Positions 14,183 to 20,137 of a stretch of 20,137 nt of DNA are shown here, piece by piece. This DNA comes from Deltaproteobacteria bacterium (GTDB taxonomy: Bacteria; Desulfobacterota; DSM-4660; Desulfatiglandales; HGW-15). A program made the translations under genes and the position numbers. The DNA lies in NCBI GenBank assembly GCA_019308985.1, contig JAFDHB010000051.1, forward strand, positions 1 to 20,137. The letters run 5' to 3'. The number at the start of each line of letters is the position of its first letter. Position 1 is the first letter of the stretch. Under the pieces are notes generated by a model, which made no database searches, was not told the DNA's origin, and saw only the letters and a list, made by a program, of their open reading frames with translations.

Positions 14183-15522
14183 TGGCGGCCCGGCCCCTAA
14201 TTCTATTTATCAACCCCCGGCCCTTCACCTGGTACACCAGTGCCTTCAAGAGCTTCCTCACCTGTCCACCCCTCGGCATACTTTACCTGGCCGCATTTCT
14301 CAGGCGCTCGGGTTTCAGTGTGGATGTCATTGATCTGGTGGCGGACTCCCGGTCCAAGGAGGAAGTTGCTGACTTTCTGGCTTCGCGCAAACCAGGTATC
14401 GTCGGCATCACCTGCACCACCGAGGGGGTCAATTCTGCATTGCGCATGTGTCAATTCGTCAAGGAACATTCCCCTAAAAGCTTCACGGTCCTGGGAGGGG
14501 CCCACCCAACTTTCGATTACAGGGCAATGCTTGAGAATCCCCATGTTGACTTTGTGGTCCGATACGAAGGGGAGACTGCCATGGAACAGCTCGCCCATGA
14601 ATTGTTCACCCGGCCCAGACTCGACCTTAAAGAAATCAAGGGACTGTGCTGGAAGAACAATGGTCAGGTCATGGTGAACGAAGTCCCGCCCTTCGTTCAG
14701 GATCTGGATCAACTCCCCTATCCTGCCCGCGACTTGATCGACCTCAGCGTGTATTCCTGGCCCGGCGCTATCCTGGCCAGCCGCGGCTGCCCGTTCAAGT
14801 GTGTTTTCTGCTCCGCCGGGGCCCTGTCCGGAGGACAGTACCGTTACCGTTCTGCCGAAAACGTCTTCGCCGAGATGGAACACATGGTCACGGACCTGGG
14901 AGTCCGGGACTTTCTTTTCGTGGATGATACCTTCACCGCAAACAGGAAGCGAGCTACCAGGATCTGCGAAATGATCATTAAGTCTCACTTGGACATCACC
15001 TTTAGCTGCGAATCAAGGGTCAACGTGGTGGATCCGGACTTCCTGGCCCTGCTTAAGGAGGCAGGATGCCGGCTGATACAGTACGGTATCGAATCCGGGT
15101 CCGATGAAATACTCAAGAAGATCCGCAAGGGGATTACCACGCAACAGGTCAGGGATGCGGTCATGTGGACGTACGAGCAAGGCATACGCATCAAGGGCTC
15201 TTTTATCATAGGACACCTGTGGGATACCAGGGAGACGATAACGAAGACCTTTGATTTCATGCAAGAACTTCAGGAAGAGTTCGGGGTGGAAGCCTATCCG
15301 GCCCTTAACATACCCTTCCCCGGTACGGAACAGTATGAGCGAAGGAAAGAGCTTGGCCTGAAGATCATCACCGACAATTGGGACGAGTACAATCTGGGCA
15401 ACGCCATCATCGACACCCCAAATCTGTCCCACGTGGAACTGAGAAACTTCTATTTTGATATCGGCCAGTATGCACTGGACACCAACAGCCTGATGAGAGA
15501 GCATAGAATGACGGGAGAATAA
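14182..15522 (+). CDS. B12-binding-type radical SAM protein (first)
   Basis: A 446-residue protein with an N-terminal cobalamin-binding-like Rossmann domain (about 5-150: PPLGILYLAAFLRRSGFSVD, VGITCTTEG, VLGGAHPTFD and VVRYEGE), followed by a radical SAM barrel. The [4Fe-4S] ligands are C203, C207 and C210 in SRGCPFKCVFC. Further barrel motifs are FLFVDDTFTANR, IQYGIESGSDEIL and IKGSFIIGHLWDT. The classical DxHxxG lower-ligand motif is not seen, as in many members of this class. Relatives methylate unactivated carbons or rearrange substrates. In this cluster the likely substrate is the upstream peptide, perhaps methylated at sp3 carbons, but a small-molecule role is possible. It is coupled to the PqqD-like gene and lies 6 bases before the next gene. 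Confidence 0.88.
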   Translation: MAARPLILFINPRPFTWYTSAFKSFLTCPPLGILYLAAFLRRSGFSVDVIDLVADSRSKEEVADFLASRKPGIVGITCTTEGVNSALRMCQFVKEHSPKSFTVLGGAHPTFDYRAMLENPHVDFVVRYEGETAMEQLAHELFTRPRLDLKEIKGLCWKNNGQVMVNEVPPFVQDLDQLPYPARDLIDLSVYSWPGAILASRGCPFKCVFCSAGALSGGQYRYRSAENVFAEMEHMVTDLGVRDFLFVDDTFTANRKRATRICEMIIKSHLDITFSCESRVNVVDPDFLALLKEAGCRLIQYGIESGSDEILKKIRKGITTQQVRDAVMWTYEQGIRIKGSFIIGHLWDTRETITKTFDFMQELQEEFGVEAYPALNIPFPGTEQYERRKELGLKIITDNWDEYNLGNAIIDTPNLSHVELRNFYFDIGQYALDTNSLMREHRMTGE

Positions 15523-15528
15523 TAAAGT

Positions 15529-16830
15529 ATGCCCCCAAGAACACGTGAAAATATTTACGCAATGGCAAAGGACGGCAAATATGTACTCGTAGACAGAGAA
15601 ACCGGGGCGTGGATTCGTACGAACCATGTGGGGTTCGATGTCATAAAGCTGTCCAACGGCTCGCGCGCTCAAGAGGATATCGCAGGGGCCGTGGCCGATC
15701 TTTACAATGTCCCGGTTGATCTGATCCGGGACGAGGTGGAAAGGTTCATCAAAGATGCCATTGCAGAGAGGATCTTGATTGACGAAGACAGTGCCCCTGT
15801 TGAGGACAATGCGGACGGGATCAATACCGTATGGTTTCATGTGACCGACCGGTGCAATCTGGACTGCGTTTACTGCTATGCGGATAGTGGCACCAAGAAC
15901 AGGGACGAGCTATCCATCCAGGAAATCAACCAAACTCTTGCCCAGATAGGGGAGTACGAGCCTTACCTCGTATGCATTACCGGCGGTGAGCCGCTGACCC
16001 GACCTGACCTTTCCCAAATTGAATCTCACGGCTTGCGGCTGCGTTTGATAACCAATGGGACCCTGATAGACGAGGGGAGCTCCCGAATGATCTCCGAGCG
16101 TTTTTCCGAGATACAGGTGTCCCTGGACGGCCCTGATGCAACCACGCATAACCTGATGCGGCCGGGCGGAAACTTTGAAGACACCATGAACGCTATTCGT
16201 CTATTGTCCAAGGTTGACTTGGACAAGCGGATAATCTCCTGTACCGCCACCCGCTTAAACTACGATCGAATCCCCGACATGGTCTCTTTTGCATATAACC
16301 AGGGCTGGAGCTTTTTCTTGAGCAGACTGGTCCCCACCGGCAGGGGAAGAGAGGAGCACTATCTGAACCCGTCGGAGTACGATGCCCTGGTCCGGAAATG
16401 TCGCCAGGCCTACACGAAGATCACTGAAACAAAGGGGTTTCCTGTATTTCCTTTCTTCTTCCAGGCGGCCTGTATGCCTTACAGTCGCGTCTTGTTGAAG
16501 ACCAAGCACTCCAACTGCGGCATTGGCAAGAGCGTAATAAGCATCTCTCCTTCCGGTGATTTCTATCCCTGCCCACTGATGCACACGTCAGAGTACAGGA
16601 CAGGAAGCCTCCGGGATGCACCTTTCGCTGAACTATTGGAGCGTACGCGTCGAGTTCTCGATTTCATATCGGTCGAAAAGCTGGGCGAATGCCGTACTTG
16701 CCACATCAAGCGCATCTGCGGAGGTGGCTGCCGCGCACTTGCTCTTCATCTGGGACAGGGCCTCATGGGCCAAGACCCCTATTGTTCGGTGACCAGGAGA
16801 GCTATTGAGAACGCCTTCTGGAACGTATAG
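15529..16830 (+). CDS. PqqD-radical SAM-SPASM peptide maturase
   Basis: A 433-residue fusion. Residues about 8-87 form a PqqD-like RRE (MAKDGKYVLVDRETGAWIRT through GFDVIKLSNGSRAQEDIAG and VERFIKDAIAERIL). The radical SAM core follows, with C109, C113 and C116 in CNLDCVYCY and the ITGGEPLTRPD motif. The C-terminal SPASM domain carries C330, C348, C388, C391, C397, C401 and C419, matching the C..C..C-x2-C-x5-C-x3-C..C pattern that holds two auxiliary [4Fe-4S] clusters. Such proteins modify ribosomal peptides: thioether links, C-C or C-O bonds, decarboxylation or epimerisation. The outcome here cannot be read from sequence. An N-terminal RRE makes peptide binding likely. It is cytosolic and lies between two B12-type radical SAM genes. 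Confidence 0.9.
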   Translation: MPPRTRENIYAMAKDGKYVLVDRETGAWIRTNHVGFDVIKLSNGSRAQEDIAGAVADLYNVPVDLIRDEVERFIKDAIAERILIDEDSAPVEDNADGINTVWFHVTDRCNLDCVYCYADSGTKNRDELSIQEINQTLAQIGEYEPYLVCITGGEPLTRPDLSQIESHGLRLRLITNGTLIDEGSSRMISERFSEIQVSLDGPDATTHNLMRPGGNFEDTMNAIRLLSKVDLDKRIISCTATRLNYDRIPDMVSFAYNQGWSFFLSRLVPTGRGREEHYLNPSEYDALVRKCRQAYTKITETKGFPVFPFFFQAACMPYSRVLLKTKHSNCGIGKSVISISPSGDFYPCPLMHTSEYRTGSLRDAPFAELLERTRRVLDFISVEKLGECRTCHIKRICGGGCRALALHLGQGLMGQDPYCSVTRRAIENAFWNV

Positions 16831-16841
16831 GTTTAGCTGTC

Positions 16842-18368
16842 ATGAGAGTAATATTGCTCGATCCAGGACCCGGCCTGACGGACGCCTTCATGGCCGTCCA
16901 ATATTTCAAACTGCCTCCGGCCGGTCTCCCTTACCTTGCCGCTCCCCTCCTTGAGGCAGGCCACGATGTGACTATCGTCTCAGTCCCCCAGCGTTTCGGC
17001 TTCCATACCGACAATGATTCCTACTGGCGTCGCCTCGCCCGCATCAGGGACTATCTCACCGGGATCCTGCCGGATGTCCTCGGTGTTTCCATTGTCAGCG
17101 GTGAGGCTTACATGGGCGCCCTGGACATCATCAATGCTTACAAACAAGCCCGCCCTGATAGCCATGTGGTCGTTGGCGGACCTCACGCCAGCGCCGTATG
17201 GAGCGATATGCTTCAAGACGAACGTTCCATTGATGTTGTGGTAATCGGTGAAGGTGAAAAGACCATGCCCGAACTATTGCAAGCCTTTGAAACCGGACTT
17301 GATCTGAGCACAGTAAACGGCATAGGATTCCTGGCGAACGGCCGACTCCTGCAAACCGGTCCGAGGGCACCTTTAAGCAATCTGGATGGGTATCCCCTGC
17401 CAGCCTTTAAGGCCCTGGAGTATTCTGAACGATATGCCGTCATACCCATCTTCACCAGCCGCGGCTGCCCTTTCAAGTGCGAGTTTTGCGCTGAATGGCT
17501 CATGAGCCATGGACACTGGCGGAGCCACAGCCCCGAACGGGTGTTGAATATGATGAGCGCAGGCCTTAAGGCGATCGACGCTCGTGTCATGGCGTTCCTG
17601 GATCCCATCTTCGGCGTCAACAAGCCGAGGATGATAGCGCTCTTGAACATGGTCTCAGCCACTTGGCCTCAAGACCCTCCTGTTTGGTCCGCCCAGATGC
17701 GCATTGACACCTTGGAGACCGCAGACCTCGATCTATTCAGCAGGTCAGGGGCCATATCGTTCTCCTTCGGGCTGGAGTCCGGCAGTCCGAGAATGTTGCG
17801 TGCAATGAACAAGACATCAAGACCAGAGGAATACCTGGATACTTTCATTACCAAGATCAAGCTCCTTGCCCGGCTTGACCTACTCATAGAGTTCAACCTG
17901 ATGCTGGGCTTTCCCGGCGAAGACCACGAGTCATTGATGGAGACCCTGGAGTTTGCTCAAAGGCTGAAGGATATCAAGCCCGACAAGATCATCTTTCGTT
18001 TTCCCATCTACACCCCCTATCCCGGAACGCCCAGCTATGTGAAGAGCGACGAATATGGCCGCACCTTTGGCGCCCGATTCAAAAACATGAGGTGGTGGAA
18101 GCAGCGTACCCTGGAGCCAAGCTCGACGAGGGAATTCCTTGTCGATCCTTCCAAGGATCTTAGCGCTCAAGACATCAGGGAGATAAAATCCACCTTCCAG
18201 GATGTCCTGGGTGGTACCAGGGTGCATGATGGCCGCTTCTTCTTGGATTTGGTGCGCAATAAAGAGGGCTCTGACCTGGCTTCCACGGGTATCTTGACAT
18301 ACCAGGATTATGAAAGAATCATCCCGGATTGGAGCCGCATAGTCATGGGCCTATTGCCCAATCAGTGA
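16842..18368 (+). CDS. B12-binding-type radical SAM protein (second)
   Basis: A 508-residue protein with the same overall plan as the gene at 14182 but clearly diverged and longer. The N-terminal cobalamin-binding-like domain (about 1-170) shows LPPAGLPYLAAPLLEAGHDV, VLGVSIVSGEA, VVVGGPHAS and VVVIGEGEKTMPELL. The radical SAM [4Fe-4S] ligands are C209, C213 and C216 in SRGCPFKCEFC. Later motifs are FLDPIFGVNK, SFGLESGSPRML and FNLMLGFPGEDHESL. An additional C-terminal region of about 100 residues follows (from about 410, with RFKNMRWWKQ). It starts 11 bases after the previous stop with only a weak Shine-Dalgarno and appears to be the last gene of the cluster. A second C-methyltransferase-like step on the peptide is the simplest reading. 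Confidence 0.87.
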   Translation: MRVILLDPGPGLTDAFMAVQYFKLPPAGLPYLAAPLLEAGHDVTIVSVPQRFGFHTDNDSYWRRLARIRDYLTGILPDVLGVSIVSGEAYMGALDIINAYKQARPDSHVVVGGPHASAVWSDMLQDERSIDVVVIGEGEKTMPELLQAFETGLDLSTVNGIGFLANGRLLQTGPRAPLSNLDGYPLPAFKALEYSERYAVIPIFTSRGCPFKCEFCAEWLMSHGHWRSHSPERVLNMMSAGLKAIDARVMAFLDPIFGVNKPRMIALLNMVSATWPQDPPVWSAQMRIDTLETADLDLFSRSGAISFSFGLESGSPRMLRAMNKTSRPEEYLDTFITKIKLLARLDLLIEFNLMLGFPGEDHESLMETLEFAQRLKDIKPDKIIFRFPIYTPYPGTPSYVKSDEYGRTFGARFKNMRWWKQRTLEPSSTREFLVDPSKDLSAQDIREIKSTFQDVLGGTRVHDGRFFLDLVRNKEGSDLASTGILTYQDYERIIPDWSRIVMGLLPNQ

Positions 18369-18383
18369 TCCGCTCTCAAGGGA

Positions 18384-18427
18384 CGGCGTCTATCTTTGCT
18401 TCGCCGAGGACCGGTTACCTTGGTCCT
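18384..18427 (+). terminator. Weak terminator-like hairpins after the cluster
   Basis: CGGCG (18384-18388) pairs with CGCCG (18402-18406), and AGGACC (18407-18412) pairs with GGTCCT (18422-18427). Only a short pyrimidine-rich stretch follows, so intrinsic termination would be weak. They begin 15 bases after the last radical SAM gene. Confidence 0.3.
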
Positions 18428-18472
18428 TCTCGTATTAAACTTCAACAAGCTCGTAAAGGTCCCAAAACCGTC

Positions 18473-18545
18473 GTGCCGGACTTGATAAGCCTGCCCCGGA
18501 CTGCGATCCGAGGGCATCCAGGAGCCTTTGAAATTACTGGATTCT
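18473..18545. repeat. Dispersed intergenic repeat remnant
   Basis: GTGCCGGACTTGATAAGC, then CCCGGACTGCGATCCG and GGGCATCCAGG, resembles the widespread 'CCGGACTTGATCCGG..ATCCAG' class of intergenic repeats. ATCCAG (18516-18521) and CTGGAT (18537-18542) form its hairpin. This is recognised from memory; only one copy lies in the window. Confidence 0.4.
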
Positions 18546-18593
18546 TAGTGGAGTTTATCCCGCACTTGAGATGGGGGGCAGGAATCAGCGCTT

Positions 18594-18616
18594 TAGGACT
18601 GTTTACAAAGCCATCA
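18594..18616. repeat. Partial copy of the element at 91-113
   Basis: TAGGACTGTTTACAAAGCC and the following ATCA match the tail of the structured element at 91-113 at 20 of 23 positions. The palindromic part is absent, so this is a truncated copy just before the toxin gene's promoter region. Confidence 0.5.
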
Positions 18617-18637
18617 TATTATGATATGTTATATCAT
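18602..18637 (+). promoter_or_regulatory. Toxin operon promoter with palindromic operator
   Basis: TTTACA (18602-18607), a 17-base spacer and TATGTT (18625-18630) form a plausible promoter. A perfect inverted repeat, ATGATAT (18621-18627), GTT, ATATCAT (18631-18637), lies across the -10 box, where a repressor would block transcription. The PIN toxin gene begins 29 bases later, a layout typical of self-regulated toxin-antitoxin operons. Confidence 0.5.
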
Positions 18638-18666
18638 TGCTTAAATCCTTAACACTGTCCAACAAA

Positions 18667-19155
18667 ATGAAAGACAACATACTGAAACAGAGTGTATACA
18701 TAGAAACAACGGTGGTAAGTTACCTTGCTGCTCGGCCCAGCAGAGATTTGATTGTCGCAGCCCATCAGCAGGTTACGTTGGAATGGTGGGAGAATACGCT
18801 TCCGAAATTGGAACCGTTTATTTCACCACTTGTAATTGAAGAGGCTTCAAGGGGAGATGCGTCAGCATCAAAATTGCGGCTCGACCAAACAGCTCAATTT
18901 TCCGTATTGGAGATCACATCTGAAGTACAGGAGCTTGCGGAACTATATTTTGAGAAAATCCTTATCCCCGATAAAGCCAGAGGTGATGCGTTTCATTTGG
19001 CTGTTGCCACATACCATGGAATGGATTTTCTTGTATCTTGGAATTTTAGCCACATTTTAAATGCACGTGTCCGATCCGTAATTCAAGAAATAAATACATT
19101 TCGTGGAATATCAACGCCCATAATATGTACTCCAGAGGAACTTATGGAGGTATAA
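18667..19155 (+). CDS. PIN-domain (VapC-like) toxin
   Basis: A 162-residue PIN-domain protein, a predicted metal-dependent ribonuclease of the VapC-like type. The opening VYIETTVVSYLAARPSRDLI with VAAHQQVTLEWW is characteristic of one PIN subfamily in which the first acidic residue is Glu (E13). Other acidic candidates are E58/E59 and D107 in RGDAFHLAVATYHGMD. The C-terminal FLVSWNFSHILN is also typical. ATG 18667 is preferred because an upstream in-frame TTG (18637) lies inside the operator; no strong Shine-Dalgarno is visible, consistent with low expression. A 59-residue partner starts one base after the stop. The region is AT-richer than the rest of the window, suggesting acquisition. Confidence 0.83.
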   Translation: MKDNILKQSVYIETTVVSYLAARPSRDLIVAAHQQVTLEWWENTLPKLEPFISPLVIEEASRGDASASKLRLDQTAQFSVLEITSEVQELAELYFEKILIPDKARGDAFHLAVATYHGMDFLVSWNFSHILNARVRSVIQEINTFRGISTPIICTPEELMEV

Positions 19156-19156
19156 A

Positions 19157-19336
19157 ATGACTCAAGATCCTATCGTCAAAGAGGTTCGGGAGATAAGGCA
19201 TCAGATTGATAAGGAATGTGGGCAAGACCCTGAAAAGTACTATCAACGTCTTCAGAGATTGCAAAAGAAACTTGCTAAACGTCTTGTTTGTCGTCAACCG
19301 AATCCACTACCCGTCCCAAAACAAAAGACGGGCTAA
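19157..19336 (+). CDS. Small partner (putative antitoxin) of the PIN toxin
   Basis: A 59-residue charged protein beginning MTQDPIVKEVREIRHQIDKE, with a helix-forming middle (DPEKYYQRLQRLQKKLAKRL) and a Pro-rich end. The D-P-I-V-x-E-V-R-x-I-R opening is familiar from small proteins found beside this PIN subfamily; no DNA-binding fold is recognisable. It starts one base after the toxin stop with a strong GGAGG 6 bases upstream, much better than the toxin's own site, which fits an antitoxin made in excess. If so, the order (toxin first) is the reverse of most vapBC pairs. Its TAA stop (19334-19336) lies inside the R'' end of the attC-like site, as is common for integron cassette genes. Confidence 0.65.
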   Translation: MTQDPIVKEVREIRHQIDKECGQDPEKYYQRLQRLQKKLAKRLVCRQPNPLPVPKQKTG

Positions 19337-19400
19337 CATCCGCATTAAGTCAGACTGGCGCTGCTGACGCATCGCCCGCTCCTTATGCGGGCCGTTATGC
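19331..19400 (+). other. attC-like integron recombination site
   Basis: The 70-base site has the four-part attC layout. R'' is GGCTAAC (19331-19337) and R' is GTTATGC (19394-19400), each one base off the consensus RYYYAAC/GTTRRRY. L'' is CCGCATTAAG (19340-19349) and L' is CTTATGCGG (19382-19390); these pair fully except for one extra base in L'', the extrahelical-base hallmark. The central part can form a small stem (GTCAG/CTGAC). It lies between two toxin-antitoxin modules, and the preceding stop codon is inside R''. No integrase is in the window. Confidence 0.6.
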
Positions 19401-19426
19401 ATCTGATTATCTCCTCAATTTCCCTC

Positions 19427-19455
19427 TTGACAACAAATTACAGCATATTTACAAT
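19427..19455 (+). promoter_or_regulatory. Near-consensus promoter of brnTA, probably leaderless
   Basis: TTGACA (19427-19432), a 17-base spacer and TACAAT (19450-19455) match 11 of 12 consensus bases. The brnT ATG begins at 19462, 7 bases after the -10 box, exactly where transcription should start. No Shine-Dalgarno precedes the ATG, so a leaderless mRNA is likely. Confidence 0.7.
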
Positions 19456-19461
19456 GTATTT

Positions 19462-19755
19462 ATGGATTCAATCAGCTTTTCTTGGGATGATCAAAAAAAT
19501 ATAGCCAATCAAAAGAAACACAGGATATCATTTGAAGAGGCCCAAACCGTTTTTTTTGATGAACATGCCATTGAATATTATGATCCTGATCACTCAGAAT
19601 CTGAAGATAGATTCTTGATGCTGGGACATAGTTACCGACTGCGAATATTAGTTGTAAGCTACACATTGCGAAAAGACGGGGCAGAAATCAGGGTTCTTTC
19701 CGCGAGGAAAGCGACGAAAAAGGAACGAAAAGAATATTTCGGAGAAAAATTATGA
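19462..19755 (+). CDS. brnT: BrnT-family toxin (ribonuclease)
   Basis: A 97-residue BrnT-type toxin, a RelE-like ribonuclease that inhibits translation until bound by BrnA. Family blocks are SFSWDDQKNIANQKKHRISF, EEAQTVFFDE, EDRFLMLGHS, RILVVSYTLR and IRVLSARKATKKERKEY, with the conserved Arg and Lys residues near the C terminus. ATG 19462 gives the usual family length. The frame is open further upstream to 19288, but that extension runs through the attC-like site and the promoter and has no family similarity. The stop overlaps the brnA start by 4 bases (ATGA). BrnT is usually followed by BrnA, as here; in studied systems the complex represses its own promoter. Confidence 0.93.
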   Translation: MDSISFSWDDQKNIANQKKHRISFEEAQTVFFDEHAIEYYDPDHSESEDRFLMLGHSYRLRILVVSYTLRKDGAEIRVLSARKATKKERKEYFGEKL

Positions 19756-19970
19756 GGAAAGAATATGAATTTTCAAAAATGAAAGGACGTAGAAATCCTT
19801 ATGCAAAAAGGTTGAAAAAACAGGTAACCATACGAATGGGTGTCGATATCATTGATTATTTTAAACGCATGTCTGAAGATACAGGTATACCCTATCAGAA
19901 TTTGATCAACCTATATTTGAGAGAGTGCGTTCAGTCGGGTAGGAAAATTTCGATTAAGTGGGCATCATGA
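19752..19970 (+). CDS. brnA: BrnA-family antitoxin
   Basis: A 72-residue antitoxin with a ribbon-helix-helix-like DNA-binding region: KKQVTIRMGVDIIDYFKRMS followed by EDTGIPYQNLINLYLREC, the typical BrnA pattern. Its N-terminal basic part (KMKGRRNPYAKRLK) and C-terminal DNA-binding part serve in binding BrnT and the operator. The start overlaps the brnT stop by 4 bases, so translation is coupled. In studied systems the BrnTA complex autorepresses; no clear operator was identified around the promoter at 19427-19455. The second attC-like half site starts 9 bases after its stop. Confidence 0.9.
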   Translation: MRKEYEFSKMKGRRNPYAKRLKKQVTIRMGVDIIDYFKRMSEDTGIPYQNLINLYLRECVQSGRKISIKWAS

Positions 19971-19978
19971 ATAGGAGA

Positions 19979-20040
19979 GCATAACAAAAGCTTGGAGTCA
20001 GACGCCTAATACCGTGCGATTTTGGAGTGGCAAGCCCTCT
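19979..20040 (+). other. attC-like half site (possibly truncated)
   Basis: GCATAAC (19979-19985) is the exact reverse complement of the R' box GTTATGC at 19394-19400, so it fits an R'' end. AGTCAGAC follows at 19996-20003, the same motif and nearly the same offset as in the first site (19348-19355). No matching R' box is found before the window ends, so the site is either degenerate or interrupted. Confidence 0.4.
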
Positions 20041-20051
20041 CTGTCTATAAT
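20022..20051 (+). promoter_or_regulatory. Candidate promoter near right edge
   Basis: TTGGAG (20022-20027), an 18-base spacer and a perfect TATAAT (20046-20051). It would transcribe the inverted repeat at 20061-20100 and the partial gene at 20114. Confidence 0.4.
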
Positions 20052-20054
20052 GAT

Positions 20055-20137
20055 TGGACACTCGCCCTGAGATAAATTAGTGTAGAATGAAGAGGGCGAG
20101 AAAGGGATAATAAATGGAAATTGGAGTAAGACAGAGT
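20055..20137 (+). mobile_element. Possible left end of an insertion sequence
   Basis: TGGACACTCGCCCT at 20055-20068 looks like an IS3-type terminus, and CTCGCCCT (20061-20068) with AGGGCGAG (20093-20100) forms an 8-base inverted repeat in the leader of the gene starting at 20114. The attC-like half site to its left lacks its second half, as expected if an element inserted there. The window ends before any transposase motif, so this is tentative. Confidence 0.28.
20114..20137 (+). CDS. Start of an unidentified gene, cut by window end
   Basis: Only eight codons are visible (MEIGVRQS). The ATG follows AAAGGGA at good Shine-Dalgarno distance and an upstream promoter-like pair (20022-20051). The product cannot be identified; a transposase is one guess from the surrounding sequence. 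Confidence 0.35.

Noticed and set aside
19288..19461. N-terminal extension of brnT
   Set aside because: The extension reads through the attC-like site and the brnT promoter, and the family length fits ATG 19462.
20054..20088. Promoter TTGGAC with TAGAAT
   Set aside because: The spacer would be 23 bases, too long for sigma-70.

Overview
The window looks like a chromosomal segment of a bacterium related to the sulfate-reducing or syntrophic Desulfobacterota (the former Deltaproteobacteria). This is inferred from gene content: a deoxyhypusine-synthase-like protein beside FmdB/IspF/CysS/UvrB, a Tat-exported two-subunit molybdenum hydroxylase, a DUF6599/DUF362 pair, and repeat types I associate from memory with this phylum. 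No rRNA, tRNA or CRISPR array is visible.

Bases 1-5335 are a housekeeping run on the + strand: a palindromic intergenic element, a DHS-fold protein, an FmdB-type zinc ribbon, ispF, cysS and uvrB, tightly packed with one 8-base overlap. fdhD (- strand) converges on uvrB with overlapping 3' ends. A roughly 460-base divergent region then holds a promoter followed by a strong intrinsic terminator, which could be a small RNA or an attenuated leader. Next come the two subunits of an isoquinoline-oxidoreductase/xanthine-dehydrogenase-type enzyme, closed by a terminator at 9361-9395.

Bases 9497-12098 are on the - strand: a metallophosphoesterase, then (after a small array of hairpin repeats) an exported DUF6599 protein translationally coupled to a Tat-exported DUF362 protein. 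Bases 12099-13510 hold no intact gene. They contain a C-terminal remnant of an Ldh-family (malate/lactate-type) dehydrogenase, a near-consensus promoter, and a diverged copy of the hairpin repeat whose stem has changed on both sides.

The most interesting part is 13511-18368. It has a small protein resembling a RiPP precursor (TTG start with a strong Shine-Dalgarno; Gly-Gly followed by a hydrophobic tail with valine at every second position). This is followed by a stand-alone PqqD-like recognition protein, a B12-binding-type radical SAM protein, a PqqD-radical SAM-SPASM fusion, and a second B12-binding-type radical SAM protein. I read it as an undescribed or poorly described peptide-modification cluster. 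No protease or exporter is visible beside it.

The right end (about 18400-20137) is AT-richer accessory DNA: intergenic repeats, a PIN-domain toxin with a 59-residue partner, an attC-like recombination site overlapping the partner's stop codon, a BrnT/BrnA toxin-antitoxin pair with a probably leaderless promoter, a second attC-like half site, and possibly the left end of an insertion sequence. This resembles a fragment of integron gene cassettes without an integrase in view.
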